Shown here: one piece after another, positions 53,401 to 62,796 of the stretch
Position numbering within the stretch: the stretch's first letter is position 1
Layout: each line of letters opens with the position of its first letter
Source: Effrenium voratum
Taxonomy: Eukaryota > Sar > Dinophyceae > Suessiales > Symbiodiniaceae
DNA length: 64,000 bases
NCBI GenBank assembly: GCA_963377175.1
Contig: CAUJNA010002802.1
Span: 154,501 to 218,500, forward strand
Direction: 5' to 3'
Position numbers and translations under genes: made by a program
Notes under the pieces: model-generated
Database searches by the model: none
What the model saw: the letters and a program-made list of their open reading frames with translations, nothing else
Told to the model about the DNA's origin: nothing

Positions 53401-55454
53401 TGTTATGTATGTTTCGGGCTGGATTTACTTCCCGGACAAGCGCCAAACAAACTTTGGCCATATTTTTCTTTGGGGGAGCTGATTTTGGTGTGTCGGCCTT
53501 AAGTTTGAGTTTTTTCGGCTTTGTTATTTTGTTTTATTGCTCGTTTTTTTTTTTTTTTTCAGGCTGTGATTTTTGCTTATTGTTTTTTTTCGGGGCTTAA
53601 TTCTTGCCCCGGACGAACTCCGAATCTGCTGCGTATTATGTAGCGTGTGGCCAAAACCCTAAAACATGTGCCCATGCAGGATTTGTTGCAGATCACTGCT
53701 TTCTTTGTGAAAACTCGCAATTGCCGCAAACGCAAGCCCAATCTGCCAAAATACGAGCAGAATTTGGGCTCCAACACAACGCATTTTGCTGCGGACAGAA
53801 GAGGCAAGAGATTCCCGAAAACAGTTCAAGCCCTTTCCTCTTGGCGGCCAAGACTCATTTCTGTTTAGATGACCCCAAACCCCTTTCAGCAGGAGCGTCA
53901 AGCTGTCTTACCCCTAAGGCTTAGCGCGCAGAAACGGCGCGGTCCCCTGGGAAGCAAGCAAATTGATTCTTGATTCGAGGAAACTGGCATCAATAGTACA
54001 CTTTGAGATTTGCTTCAAAATCTGGGCTTTTCTTTTTTTGGTTTTGGCAAACCCTTAAGTTTGAGTAAAAAACCCTTATTCTTTTTTAGCACCTTAAAAC
54101 ACCCAAATCCCGAACGAACTGACCTGACCCATGAAATTTGGCAGACTCAGCTGTTCAAAGCCAATGATTTGATCTTTTGGTTTCCAGTTCGGTTGCCATA
54201 TTTAGTCAAGGTCCCAAAAGATAAACCTTTTATGTCTGGGTTGTTAAGGGGCAATTGAGAAGAGGATGCTTCTTGTTTGTCAGCTGTTTCCAAAGGGCAC
54301 GATGGCCTTCAGATAATCATTGCACAAGTCTACAAGAGCTCCTGGACCCGTTTGGGTGACCCTCCTTGCACCTGCAGAAACTTGCACCTTTAGAATAATC
54401 CCTAGCCAGTAATCATAAACGGGGGGGGGGTCCCCCCAATAGAACAAATCCTCAGGAGAAGCATGTTCTTCATTTGGGGGGGGGGGGGGGAATTTTGGGA
54501 GTGAAGAACTGGGTGCTACGACGCTTTCGAACTGCAGGGATCACCGGAAAAACCGTCCAGGGTACACTTTCAAGGGGGCCTAATCCTAGTTTAGAATTGG
54601 TGTAGTATTCCAAGTTCCAGGGATTTGGGCTTTGGAAAAGCATTTTGAGAGTTCATCCGTGCACAAGTTTATTGGAGACGGTCACAACCAGGGTGACTCA
54701 TGTCACGTTCGGATTGCTCCCCGTTGATGGGGAAACTGAGTTTGAGGTGGAGTCCTGTTGGCACGGTCCTTCCAGATTAATCCGAAGCTAGCATTTGCAA
54801 CGGTTCGGGGTAAGAACAGGGAGACATTAAGCAGGCCCCCCGCCCGCTCCCCAGCCCTGTGAAAGTTCTAAGAACGATTTTGAGAACCCTTGAGAACGAT
54901 TTGCAGGTTCTACAAACCTCTAGGTGTGCGGGCCTCCCCTTTATAGGTGTGCGGGCCTTTGATTTCCTTGGTCTGCTGCTTTTTGTTTGCCAGCTGACGA
55001 TCGACACTCACCTCTTCTCGGCTTCCCACGACCGCACGGCCCGGAGCCCTGATTGGCATTCGCCTGGGCATAGCGAGCTTTGACTGTGGATGGACAGAAT
55101 CCATTTCGCACCACCTAAGAAACCATATTGTTTGTTGGTATTTCCATGGAGAATCATCACTTCAGGGTTTTTTAGAGGTTTGACCTGGATTTCGCCCATC
55201 CACAGTATGGCACAGATTGGCAGGCTTGAGTTTTTCACCAGGTTGATTGCGCGTCCAGCTGTTTGTTGAGTAGAAGGAACTTCAGGGGATTTGATGATAC
55301 ACATTTGTGGATCGAGAGAGAGAAAGCACTTTTTTGTTGGGTGTGTGTGCTCCACTTTAACGCGAGTCTCGTGTGCCAAAAGCGACCGGCCAACCAGGTG
55401 CGGGTGTGGAAGATCGATCAGTTCGAGCCACTTGCCAGAATGGTGAATCGATAG
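44362..55454 (+). CDS. WD40-repeat beta-propeller protein, partial, eight exons
   Basis: Exons 44362-44421, 48587-48681, 49392-49453, 50855-50916, 51302-51346 (or to 51361), 52408-52461, 54994-55038 and 55398-55454 join in one frame to about 160 residues, or nearly four WD40 blades. The repeated blade endings are RSVRVWDL, RSIRRWDS, DSIIKVWDC and TVRVWKID. Between them stand the inner strands DGVSDVAVAVKKGCFFSASR, GDWLTALALSVSEEVLFSGG and GHRGPISDL-LTIDTHLFSASHD. Most introns split a blade and most have GC donors. The last exon stops at TAG (55452-55454) after PLARMVNR, which may be the true C-terminus. Earlier blades are missing, so the gene begins upstream. WD40 propellers are protein-binding scaffolds; no specific partner can be read. 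The family call is firm; splice sites come from frame and AG/G logic. Confidence 0.82.
45897..46008. repeat. Dispersed repeat with perfect 18 bp palindrome, copy 1
   Basis: Shares GTTCAAAGCCAA, CTTTTGGTTT, ATTTAGTCAAGGTCC and TCTGGGT in order with 54141-54246. It contains AAAAGGTGATCACCTTTT at 45978-45995, which is its own reverse complement. Confidence 0.6.
47107..47190. mobile_element. GGTGGTTTG hairpin element, degenerate
   Basis: Starts TTGGTGGTTTGCACTCGTGG and ends TTAACCACCAATCC, so the termini pair. Related to 42313-42421. Lies in the long WD40 intron. Confidence 0.5.
48587..48681 (+). CDS. WD40 exon b
   Basis: Acceptor TTGAG, phase 0. Encodes ARRTLAPPHYDGVSDVAVAV then KKGCFFSASRD and two bases of Arg. 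The GC donor (AG, then GCGGAG) restores RSIRRWD in the next exon. Confidence 0.75.
49392..49453 (+). CDS. WD40 exon c
   Basis: Acceptor CACAG. Encodes SIRRWDSRSLESDLQLPHAQ plus one base. The GT donor (CAAG, then GTTGGG) joins to give AQGDWLTAL. Confidence 0.75.
50049..50098. repeat. 24 bp direct duplication
   Basis: GTGGACATTGATGCAACTTG plus CCGC is present twice in tandem, within the WD40 c-d intron. Confidence 0.85.
50855..50916 (+). CDS. WD40 exon d
   Basis: Acceptor GCTAG. Encodes GDWLTALALSVSEEVLFSGG plus Lys. The GC donor (AAG, then GCCGGG) leads to GGKDSIIKVWD across the junction. Third positions are almost all G or C. Confidence 0.78.
51302..51346 (+). CDS. WD40 exon e
   Basis: Acceptor CGCAG. 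Encodes DSIIKVWDCGLPGLR. Either a GC donor after CGG (51346) or a GT donor after AAG (51361) keeps phase 0 into exon f. Confidence 0.72.
52408..52461 (+). CDS. WD40 exon f
   Basis: Acceptor CGAAG. Encodes PRRCKDVLQGHRGPISDL, with the GH motif that opens a blade. GC donor (CTG, then GCGGGG). Confidence 0.72.
52567..52873 (+). repeat. Foldback left arm
   Basis: Inverted partner of 53625-53922. The arms are collinear from CTTAAGGGTAAG at the outside to CATAATACG at the inside. Confidence 0.8.
52924..53203. repeat. 11 bp minisatellite (AACTCCGAACG)
   Basis: About 22 units of AACTCCGAACG with CCGGACG, CCGAGCG and CCGAACA variants. Because 11 is not a multiple of 3 and the unit has no stops, all frames on both strands stay open and give an 11-residue periodic peptide. 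One further unit stands at 53611-53625, next to the right arm. Confidence 0.9.
53625..53922 (-). repeat. Foldback right arm
   Basis: Inverted partner of 52567-52873. Confidence 0.8.
54141..54246. repeat. Dispersed repeat, second copy (palindrome decayed)
   Basis: Collinear with 45897-46008, but here the central palindrome reads AAAAGATAAACCTTTT. Confidence 0.6.
54994..55038 (+). CDS. WD40 exon g
   Basis: Acceptor GCCAG. Encodes LTIDTHLFSASHDRT. GC donor (ACG, then GCCCGG) gives SASHDRTVRVWKID with exon h, a textbook blade end. Confidence 0.75.
55039..55397 (+). other. WD40 intron g-h (GC-AG, 359 bp) with a palindromic element
   Basis: About a third of this short intron is the CTGTGGATGG element at 55083-55206. 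Confidence 0.65.
55083..55206. mobile_element. CTACTGTGGATG palindromic MITE-like element, intronic copy
   Basis: Left end ACTGTGGATGG and right end CCATCCACAGT, perfect inverted termini. It has the family core TTGTTGGTATTTCCATGGAG and CAGGGTTTTTTAG. Confidence 0.78.
55398..55454 (+). CDS. WD40 exon h and stop
   Basis: Acceptor ACCAG. Encodes VRVWKIDQFEPLARMVNR and TAG. A GT donor (ATG, then GTGAAT) is possible before the stop, so a further exon cannot be excluded. Confidence 0.72.
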   Translation: MRVWKIDQFEPLARMVNR

Positions 55455-55615
55455 TTTGAAGTAGCTTGATTCGATCCTTACTTGCAAGCCATTAATTTGG
55501 TGGCGATAAATCTATGCAACCATTTAGTCAAACAAGACTTATAATTTGGATTTGGAGTTCGGTGCGGGACCAGGACCCATGTTTTGTTTTTCCACATTTA
55601 GATAACTGACAAGCC

Positions 55616-56173
55616 CAACATGTTGGGTCCACGGATAGGGGGGGGTTAGCCGGGAATTTGACAGGCCTACATCTTCTGCTTGCTCGCGTATTTCTTCACA
55701 GCTTCAGCCAAGAAACCAAATCGCGTGAAGAAGATCGCGCTCGGTGTTCAACAAATCAAATTCAATGGCCAGCGATCAGGCCGCAATGAAATCTCAAACA
55801 CGACAGCCGCAGTGGGATCGCCTGTGAGAGCCTGTGAAGCCACTACCAGCAAACTGTCTAAATACCAGGGATCAATTAGCCAGTAGTCTTGCAGATAAGA
55901 TGAAATGCAGGGTTGCCCAGCCAAGCGCAGCAGCAATATGAAGCATATGCATGCGAATGCCCTGCATGAGCCCGGCGGACTGCGTGAGAACTCTACAATA
56001 CGAGAAAGCAGTTCACAACTCACGGAAACATCCCCCCTCCCACTCCCCCCCCACGCCAACGAGAAAGGAAAGCCGGAAAAGGCAACAGTGGCGCATAATC
56101 AAGATGTTGATCACTGAAAAAGAAACAAACATGTGATTTTCCCGGCTAACCCCCCCGTTGACGCAACATGTTG
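55616..56173. mobile_element. 558 bp element with ~40 bp terminal inverted repeats
   Basis: Left terminus CAACATGTTGGGTCCACGG, then a G run and GTTAGCCGGGAA. The right terminus in reverse complement is CAACATGTTGCGTCAACGG, then a G run and GTTAGCCGGGAA. The ten terminal bases CAACATGTTG are themselves palindromic. The interior has no transposase-like frame. I see no clear target duplication. A non-autonomous DNA transposon is the likeliest reading. Confidence 0.72.
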
Positions 56174-56802
56174 TTCATGGGGTCTTAAACGGCGATCTGC
56201 GAGATTAAAGGATGTCACTTCCATGGGATTGGCCCGAACCTTCATTTCGAGCAATCCAGTCATCGTGTTGGAAGGATGGCTCAAAGAATTGACAGCCTGG
56301 CCGCCAGATTGAATCCATCAACGAACCCAATATGTGAGGGGCAGGGTTTAGGGACTTGCGTTTGCTCACGGGGCATGTCTGCGCGCTTTCCTCAAGCAAT
56401 TTGTTTTTGCACTCTTGCTGAATGTTCGGCTGCCACTGCGACCAACTGTCAGCGCTACAGCTGCATCCTTTTCATGAAACATGCTTTGTGTTCCTTTTTG
56501 TTCGGCTCTTCAGCTTTTTGAGACTTGAATTGCCACTCGCACTATTTTTAGATGTGGCACACTCATGTGGTATGACGCCACATTTGCTGGTATTCAATGG
56601 TTCGCAGTGTTTGGTACTCTTCTGCGGATAATATGATCTACGGTGTGCCATCTGCGCTTGTGTTCCCCGCAGGTACTATCAATGTGGCATTTTGGTGTTG
56701 TCGTGTTCGAGAAGGCTGCTTACGTACAACGTGAAGCCTCGCTTGAAGGCTTAGCACCTTTCCCTGTGTGCGATTGCCGCATAAAGTACGTGTTGTGTTG
56801 CC

Positions 56803-56928
56803 ACTGTGGACGCAATCCTGCACCACTTTGCAATCATGTAAAACCATAGTTGTTGATATTTGCAGGGGAATCTTCGTTCCAGGGTTTCTTAGGTGGTGCA
56901 GGAGTTCGTCAGGATTGACAACAAGTGG
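56803..56928. mobile_element. CTACTGTGGATG palindromic MITE-like element, diverged copy
   Basis: Starts ACTGTGGACGCAATCCTGCA and carries the core GTTGATATTTGCAGGGGAAT and AGGGTTTCTTAGGTGGTGCA. The right terminus is decayed. Confidence 0.6.
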
Positions 56929-57247
56929 GTTGTATTCGCTGCTTGATTCGCACCGGTGCAGAGCGATTGCTTGCAGTGCTCCAAACCTACTCACAGTTGC
57001 TCCGTCGGACTGTACGATCTTACTCTCCTACACTTATACAGATTTTATAAACGTTCGTCTGGTGACGCATGCCGGAGCTTTGTGGGCGAAATCCAACAGC
57101 ACGCCTGTTTGCCTTTGCTAACGACGTGAAGTCACAAGCTGTTAAGTCATGCTTAACCCTGCGGCCAGTGCTCTCCAAATCCGGCTAGGTTCCAAACAAA
57201 GCTTGTCCCCAAACTGTCTGGCTGGCTTGTGAGCTGACCGAAATGAG

Positions 57248-57366
57248 GAGATGCAAGGAGCATATTGGCGCGAGCAACTGGAGCTTCGCAAGATGTCCCA
57301 ATCAGCCGAATATTCACGGCGAGGATTTGTGTCTCTGCGAGGGAAGCAACCCAAAGTGGAGCTGAG
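57248..57366 (+). CDS. Candidate exon of unknown protein
   Basis: Open between an AG/G acceptor and an AG/GTGAGC donor. It reads EMQGAYWREQLELRKMSQSA, then a basic segment ending VELR. It looks charged and protein-like, but I recognise no family. It could be the start of the gene that follows. Confidence 0.3.
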
Positions 57367-58964
57367 GTGAGCCGAACCGCGCGGGTTCGGTGCAGAGCGG
57401 ATGTCCGCGCTGATGTTCGAGCCTCAGCCCGCGCATGGAGATGGAGCAGAGAGAAAGGATTTGCGGGTTTCCTCGCTTTTTTCAACTAGAGCATAGCATG
57501 CTGTTGGACAAGAAATCCGCCTCCATTTTTTCTCTCTTCCAGCTCCCCAGATGTGAGAGACCGAGAGAGAGGGAGAGAGCAGGAAAGAGAGCGGGCCATA
57601 TCTTCATCCTTTCATTCCCAAATCCACCTGTTAGAGATGAAGGAAAACGCCAGGTACAGTATGCAGATATGTCAAACATGCCAAGCATTAATTATTTGTA
57701 TCATTGTGTATCTATGTCTATATGTTTATCCTTTCATGCTTTGCCTCTCATTCCTTCACTTTCCAAGCTTCCCAAACATCATCATGATGGTCACCCTCAT
57801 CCAATTGATTACAGAGGTAAATGGTGAGTGATAGGACAGATAGTGAGAATGGTAGAGGCCAAGGACAAGGCATGAATCATGCAATAATGCATGTATGATA
57901 CGCTGTAGCCAAATTGCATTTTTTGCGCTCCGTCTAAGTTTTCTTCGGTAAGATCTTGAGTTCCAAGAAATTGGAAGGGACATGTCTCTCACAGATCATC
58001 TTGTTCTATTCTTATTATGGTATATCCTGCAGGAGTTCACGATAGACACGGGACCAGCAGAACTAACAATGAGTTCCATTCCTTTAGCAGCTGTAGTTGG
58101 CGTGTTTTGTTGAGGGTACCCTTTCTGATTGGTTTGAATGGAAACCAGCAACTCCACTTTTGGGTCCCGCCATTTTGCCACACACACAAAAGTTTAATTT
58201 TACACTCTTAAGTAATCTAAGAATGACACAAGTAGCTTGATTCAATGAATTATTTGTGGGTAGGAGGGTCCCCCTCCCAAAAATGCCCAACCCTCTCATG
58301 ACCTATGCTTTCTGGGAAGAAGAGTCTGGTGAGGCTATGTTTATTTGGGGAAGCTCAAGGGGGAGGCTAGGATCCCGGGGTGGATTCCCCACAAACGCTA
58401 AGCATCCCTTCCAAACGGGGATGATATCCTTTTTCATGCGTACAAAGCGACCCTGAAAGTTCCCTCTTGTCCATCCGGCTGACAATCTCGTGGTGGCCAA
58501 TTATCCGGTAGATAGGACGTCAGACCGCAATGAGCCTTTCATTAAGAGGTGATCTGGGGAAGGCCGGCGGTTCTGGAGAAGTGCTTTTCCCGTGCTAGGT
58601 GCCAATGCTCCAATGCTCCCGGCTGAAAGCGTATGCCGCGCAATGGCGGACAATGCCTCGCGGTTCATTTGTCGCCGTGCGAGCTGGTTGCCTTGTCGCT
58701 TGTAAATGTATCATGCCCCACAGGGTTGCTCTTGCCACAGCCGAAACCGCCTACGGGCAAGTCATATTGGAAATACCACCTCTTTGTCACTTGTCAGCTG
58801 CCAATTGCTTAGGGGGCAAGACCCAATGCTTGTGTTCGTTAGCATTGTGCACTCACCAAGCTTTTCTACAAGGGCTGGGGTCGGATCAACCCTCAAGGGT
58901 CCGCATGGGCCAATGCCGTATCCGGAGCTTTTCGCGAAAATGCAGATTCGCGGACCGCTGGTGA
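57367..58964. other. No recognised feature
   Basis: AT-richer sequence with a GA-rich patch at about 57560-57590. A stretch at about 58868-58960 (STLKGPHGPMPYPELFAKMQ) reads smoothly and may be another exon, but has no recognisable family. Confidence 0.35.
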
Positions 58965-59166
58965 TTGGACCTGCATTCAGATGATGTTTCTTGCTTGCTG
59001 ATCAGACCGCTGTATACAACTGATGAGCTTTGCATGGTTATCTCCATGAAAGCCCCTGTTGAATTCATGGCTGGCCTCCTGAGGAACAGCTTGCCACACG
59101 AAAACTTGCTGATGGACTCACACTTTTTTGATTTCTGGCCATGTCCGAGCTGTGTCAAGGCTCAAA
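58965..59166 (+). CDS. Candidate exon of unknown protein
   Basis: About 65 codons (starting DLHSDDVSCLLIRPLYTTDE) that end near a full-consensus GTAAGT donor. The frame itself reads on to a TAA. The composition is protein-like but no domain is recognised, and the third-position GC bias is weak compared with the firm exons. Confidence 0.25.
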
Positions 59167-59740
59167 TGGGAGAGTAAGTTCAAGAGGCCGCCATGTTCCG
59201 GTCACTCCGAATTGCGGCTTTGCCAGTCCTCGTGCTTGGCGATGGGCTGAAGCTTCTCTTCATGGACCCTCGGCGCAAAGAACCGGAGGGCCGAGATGGG
59301 TTGCAAAATGGTGGGGGGGGGGGGGGCGAGGGGGGGGGAGCCGCTGGAGTCTGGAGTTAACCGTTTTGGGGATAGTCGCCAAGCAAGCCCATGCACGCTT
59401 TTGGGGCTAACTGCCAGGGCGATTGTTTGCAGACCTCTTGACTTGGACATAATGGAAAACAGAGGCCTGAAGTTTGGGCTTGGCGCCAGAAGTAGGCATG
59501 TGATCGTTGTACCGCCCCACTTTCTGCTGCCAGCGCTCGCATGTTGCCTTTTAGCTATCTATGCCAACAGGAAACCGGTTGCCATTCCGAGCTTGTTTGG
59601 ATGGGGAAGAGGAAACTTGCTGGTGCTCAGCAGGGAATGACCCAGGCTGTTGGGAATGAACCAAGGGGTCATTCCCACATTCCCTGCCGAGAAGCGGCAA
59701 GGCAAAGCCGTTGAATCTCCAAGCCGCCCTTCACTGCCAG

Positions 59741-59837
59741 GCCGACATTGGCCACAGCCGGAACCACGCGGATCAGCTCACGAACCCTTGGCCCATGGGG
59801 AAGTGCGCCTATGAGGGGGCCTTCAGCCTGTATGAAG
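59741..59837 (+). CDS. Phosphoesterase-gene exon 1 (assignment tentative)
   Basis: Acceptor TGCCAG. Reads ADIGHSRNHADQLTNPWPMG, then KCAYEGAFSLYE plus one base. GC donor. No motif, but it joins exon 2 in phase and has coding-like third positions. Confidence 0.5.
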
Positions 59838-62401
59838 GCTGGACGATTTCTTTCATGTGGATCCCAACTACCATTAAAGTAGGGAACCAGCTGTTCCCCT
59901 TTTGGTTTTTGAAAGGGTGGTTCCCTTGGTTGCCTATCACACAGGTATATTGAAGCACTGAGATGGTCAAAACTCCGTTTTGCCACGGTCAACGCGGCAC
60001 TGCTGAAACCGGGCAACGTGTGATAAAGATTGACACAGGGTGGCTTTCAGTTTCCCCTTGTACTAAGTTCCAGCAATGTGCTTGTGCCCATCTTGGGGCC
60101 CCCAACAAGCCTTGCAGGCATGGAAGACTTCGTGGTGAATCGGGGCGAGAAGCCCACCGCCGCGGTGATCGCGCCCTGGCTAGCAATTCCGACTTCTTTC
60201 GAATGGGGAGTCTGTCATTGGGGGGGGGCTGAGCCGCGCTAAGCCGCTGAACCGCGCGTGGTCGCCCTCGCTTCCGGTCTAGATTCTCGAGAAATCAGGA
60301 AAATGCAAGATTGGAAAAACGAAAAACATGTAAACGCCGGTTTCGGGTGTTTTTGCGTGTTTTCCCTCGTGCTTTGCAGGCCCTTTTCGGGCTTTCTTTC
60401 TTCCAGGTTCTTGCGTTTTCGCGCTCTGCTTTTTCCTTTTTTTCGTGGTTTTTGCGTTTTCGCAGTTTCGGCGGTTTCGCGGTTTTCCGTTTTCACGTTT
60501 TCGTGTTTTCGTGCTTCCACATGCGCGCATGTGCATACATGTATGTATGTGTCTGTGTGTGTTACTATATTTGCGACGTGACCCCCTGGCCCGCATCTAG
60601 CTTGTATTTACATCACACAATATGATCCCGCCCAGGATTGTTGCCATTCTGTCCGGGAGCCCCTATTATGTGACTGTCGAATGACCCTGCCACTATACGG
60701 CCAGCTGGGCGGAGTTTTGGTTGGGGCCAGGTTTTCTGGAGAAGGCAATGGTCTGTGAATTATGTTGATATGAATATTGTACATATATATATATATATAC
60801 ACATTAGTGGATTGATATTTATTGATTAATTATTAGGATTTGGATTATGAGTTTAAGGACAACTTGGGACATATATTATTTAGGCATTTCATTAGATGGG
60901 GTCTTGTAGTTTAGACATGTAAAGTAACGTACTTGTTTGTTGAGTTATGCATGTTGTGAATAATACAATTCAAGCTATATATTGTTTTAAGGGCAGAGTT
61001 ATGTATTGATGATTTTTATGGGCAGTGTTGATGAGGTGATATACTGTTTATGTATTTGCTTTAGAATTTAGTTCTATTAGTGAGTCCGTGTGTGAGGGGT
61101 AGACTGGTTTGGTTTGAACGTTGAGACTCTCTAAAAGGGGCAAGCCGTGGTGTAGTTGCAGCAAGGATGTTGTGGCCAAGAATAGAACAATCCAGGGTTG
61201 CGGCTGCAGCGGCGTGGCCGATGTCCAGCTGCGTTTGACGGGGCTCGAATCCCGCTGGGCCGCGCGGATTTTGTTGCCCCATCTTCTTTCAAGGGGCTCA
61301 TTGGGCAGCCGATGGGCCTCCAAAGTTCCGCTTCAACTGACTTCGCAGACACAAGGTGTCCGCAGTAACCCTCACTTCCTGAGTTCCTGGACTTGGTCTT
61401 CTTTTTTGGGAAGGCCATTTCAGTGGGAAATAAGCAGTTCGGGCACTTTTTTGGGCCATCCACTCGGGACGTGAGAACCTTTCGCGCCCAGATTGGCGAC
61501 GTCGCCTACAGCGGTGGGGACGCGGAGGTGTGCAACGCCACGCGGGACGCCTTCCAGAGGCATTTGCACGGACAGGTTCCAGTGGCCGCTTGGAGCGAAG
61601 CTGTGAGAAATTTTCATGCTTCCATTTGCTTAAGAAAATGTTCATTTTTTCCCTGTTGCTTTTGAAGGAAACCTATCCCTACTGGAAATATGTTTATTTT
61701 TGGTCAAGCAAATGGAAGCATGGGGTTCCTCCCATAGTATCATATGTCTGCAGGTTGAAACACAAACTGGAATGATGTTTTGTGTACGCGTGCATGGTTG
61801 GGTTGGGCCAAGATTTGGGCTGTGACAATCAAAGCACGGGTAGATTAAGGTTTGAGATAGTACCAACCAGACATAGGTGCGGATATCTCGCACGGCCAAA
61901 ACGGGCTTTGAATGGGGTTGAGGTAATCAGGGTTCTTACCTTTTGGTTTTTTGTGGGTCTCCCATGGCCGCATGCTGCAATGGTAGCTGGAAGCACTGGG
62001 GCCCATGTTATCTATGTGTTCTTTCGTTGGTCAATCAGGATATCGACCTTCTAGACTGTTGAAACTTGCGGGGATTCTTTTGAATGAGTCTGTAGTGAGG
62101 CTATATCTTGTTTCCCCAAGTGCTGATAGCTTTGGGGTCTCTGCCCAAGCTCCGGGGTGGTTCGGAGCAGTTCCGCGCTGTGGTTGTGAAGGGCTCTGGA
62201 GGAAGCTGTTGGCGATTCCTGCCCCCAAAACACCCACATTTATGCAAAAAGGGCAGCTTACCAAAACTACCTATCCAGCTTAATAGGCGGTTCTCATGGA
62301 TCTAATGGCGCTTTGATGCTTGAGAGCTCAGCCCCGAGGACAAGGTGTTTCCCATCATGGGAAACCACGACATCCACTACCTTGGCTGCTCCAAGGGCGA
62401 G
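59741..62401 (+). CDS. Calcineurin-like metallophosphoesterase, partial, at least four exons
   Basis: Exons 59741-59837, 60118-60178, 61492-61575 and 62327-62401. Exons 1 and 2 join in phase through a GC-AG intron to give SLYEGMEDFVVNRGEK. Exons 3 and 4 are both phase 0 and joined by a GT-AG intron. Exon 3 has IGDVAYSGGD, the GD..Y block. Exon 4 has FPIMGNHDIHYLG, the GNHD block. In this superfamily these blocks supply metal ligands (Asp, then Asn and His) of the two-metal phosphoesterase site. The earlier DxH block and the later His blocks are not seen, so exons are missing between 2 and 3 and after 4. The substrate cannot be read; purple acid phosphatase-like and other membrane-linked phosphoesterases are possible. 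Linking exons 1-2 with 3-4 rests on order and strand only. Confidence 0.62.
60118..60178 (+). CDS. Phosphoesterase-gene exon 2 (assignment tentative)
   Basis: Acceptor TGCAG. Encodes (G)MEDFVVNRGEKPTAAVIAP plus two bases of a Trp codon, with G or C at nearly every third position. GC donor. Confidence 0.55.
60179..61491. other. Intron or introns of the phosphoesterase gene
   Basis: Contains TTTTCGCGTTTTCG-like pyrimidine repeats at about 60340-60520, an AT microsatellite at about 60782-60800 and AT-rich sequence to 61070. At 61238-61253 GGGGCTCGAATCCCGC resembles a tRNA B box but does not belong to a complete tRNA. At least one exon is probably hidden here. Confidence 0.4.
61492..61575 (+). 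CDS. Phosphoesterase exon with GDVAY motif
   Basis: 28 codons, phase 0 at both ends: IGDVAYSGGDAEVCNATRDA, then FQRHLHGQ. Acceptor CCCAG, donor CAG then GTTCC. Confidence 0.68.
62327..62401 (+). CDS. Phosphoesterase exon with GNHD motif
   Basis: 25 codons: LSPEDKVFPIMGNHDIHYLG, then CSKGE. Acceptor GAGAG, donor GAG then GTGCGG. The joined reading HLHGQ/LSPEDKVFPIMGNHD is natural for the family. Confidence 0.68.
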
Positions 62402-62417
62402 GTGCGGCTTGGATGCG

Positions 62418-62437
62418 CTCTCTCTCTCTCTCTCTCT
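62418..62437. repeat. (CT)n microsatellite
   Basis: Ten CT dinucleotides just after the GNHD exon. Confidence 0.85.
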
Positions 62438-62708
62438 TTTTCTGGGGGCCGGGCAGCCAGCCGGTCGAAGGGGTTTATCCTCACAGCCAGCCTCAGTTGA
62501 ACAAACTGCGATCCTTGCGTCGGATTTTTAGGGGCAGCGATGTTTGCCCTTCCGGCCGTCATGACCATTTCTCTACCCCCTTGCTTTGTTGGCTCAACAT
62601 TCTCAAATGGTGCAAGTGAACCAACCACAAACCACAAAAGCCCGGCAAGTTGCGGTCAATCGCAGGGTTCCCCGGGGTTCCTGTGCTGCATTCGGGCGAA
62701 TGCCTAAG

Positions 62709-62796
62709 GCTGACTCCGTTTTCGCCCTGCTACTACGGCACTGCCCACGTCTCGGTGGCTTCCAGGTACAACATGAGCTTCGCGCCGCTGGGCTGA
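62709..62796 (+). CDS. Candidate phosphoesterase 3' exon
   Basis: After a CTAAG acceptor the frame reads LTPFSPCYYGTAHVSVASRY, then NMSFAPLG and TGA at 62794-62796, with GC-rich third positions. It does not connect in phase to the GNHD exon as drawn, so an exon may lie between. A GT donor within it (TCCAG, then GTACAA) is an alternative end. Confidence 0.35.

Larger units (their letters stand above)
52567..53922. mobile_element. Foldback element, ~300 bp inverted arms around an 11 bp minisatellite
   Basis: The left arm 52567-52873 and right arm 53625-53922 are inverted copies. For example ACATGTTTTAGGGTTTTGGC at about 52831 pairs with GCCAAAACCCTAAAACATGT at about 53649. The arms match closely for about 300 bp with small indels near the outer ends. 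The 750 bp loop holds the minisatellite at 52924-53203 and a smaller nested hairpin (TCAACAAGTGGCCTG near 53309 pairing with CAGGCCACTTGTTGA near 53357). No transposase is present. Drosophila FB elements also have long arms with short internal repeats, but I claim only a resemblance of form. Confidence 0.8.
52462..54993 (+). other. WD40 intron f-g (GC-AG, about 2.5 kb) carrying a foldback element
   Basis: Most of the intron is repeat: the foldback at 52567-53922, the second copy of the palindrome-bearing repeat at 54141-54246, and G runs at 54421-54430 and 54475-54490. Confidence 0.6.
55455..57247. other. Intergenic stretch with two mobile elements
   Basis: No exon recognised. Holds the 558 bp inverted-repeat element (55616-56173) and a copy of the CTACTGTGG family (56803-56928). 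Confidence 0.5.

Noticed and set aside
61140..61260. Possible tRNA or tRNA-derived SINE around GGGGCTCGAATCCCGC
   Set aside because: The B-box-like segment has no matching 7-base T loop and no cloverleaf. An A-box-like word lies about 100 bp upstream, too far for a tRNA.
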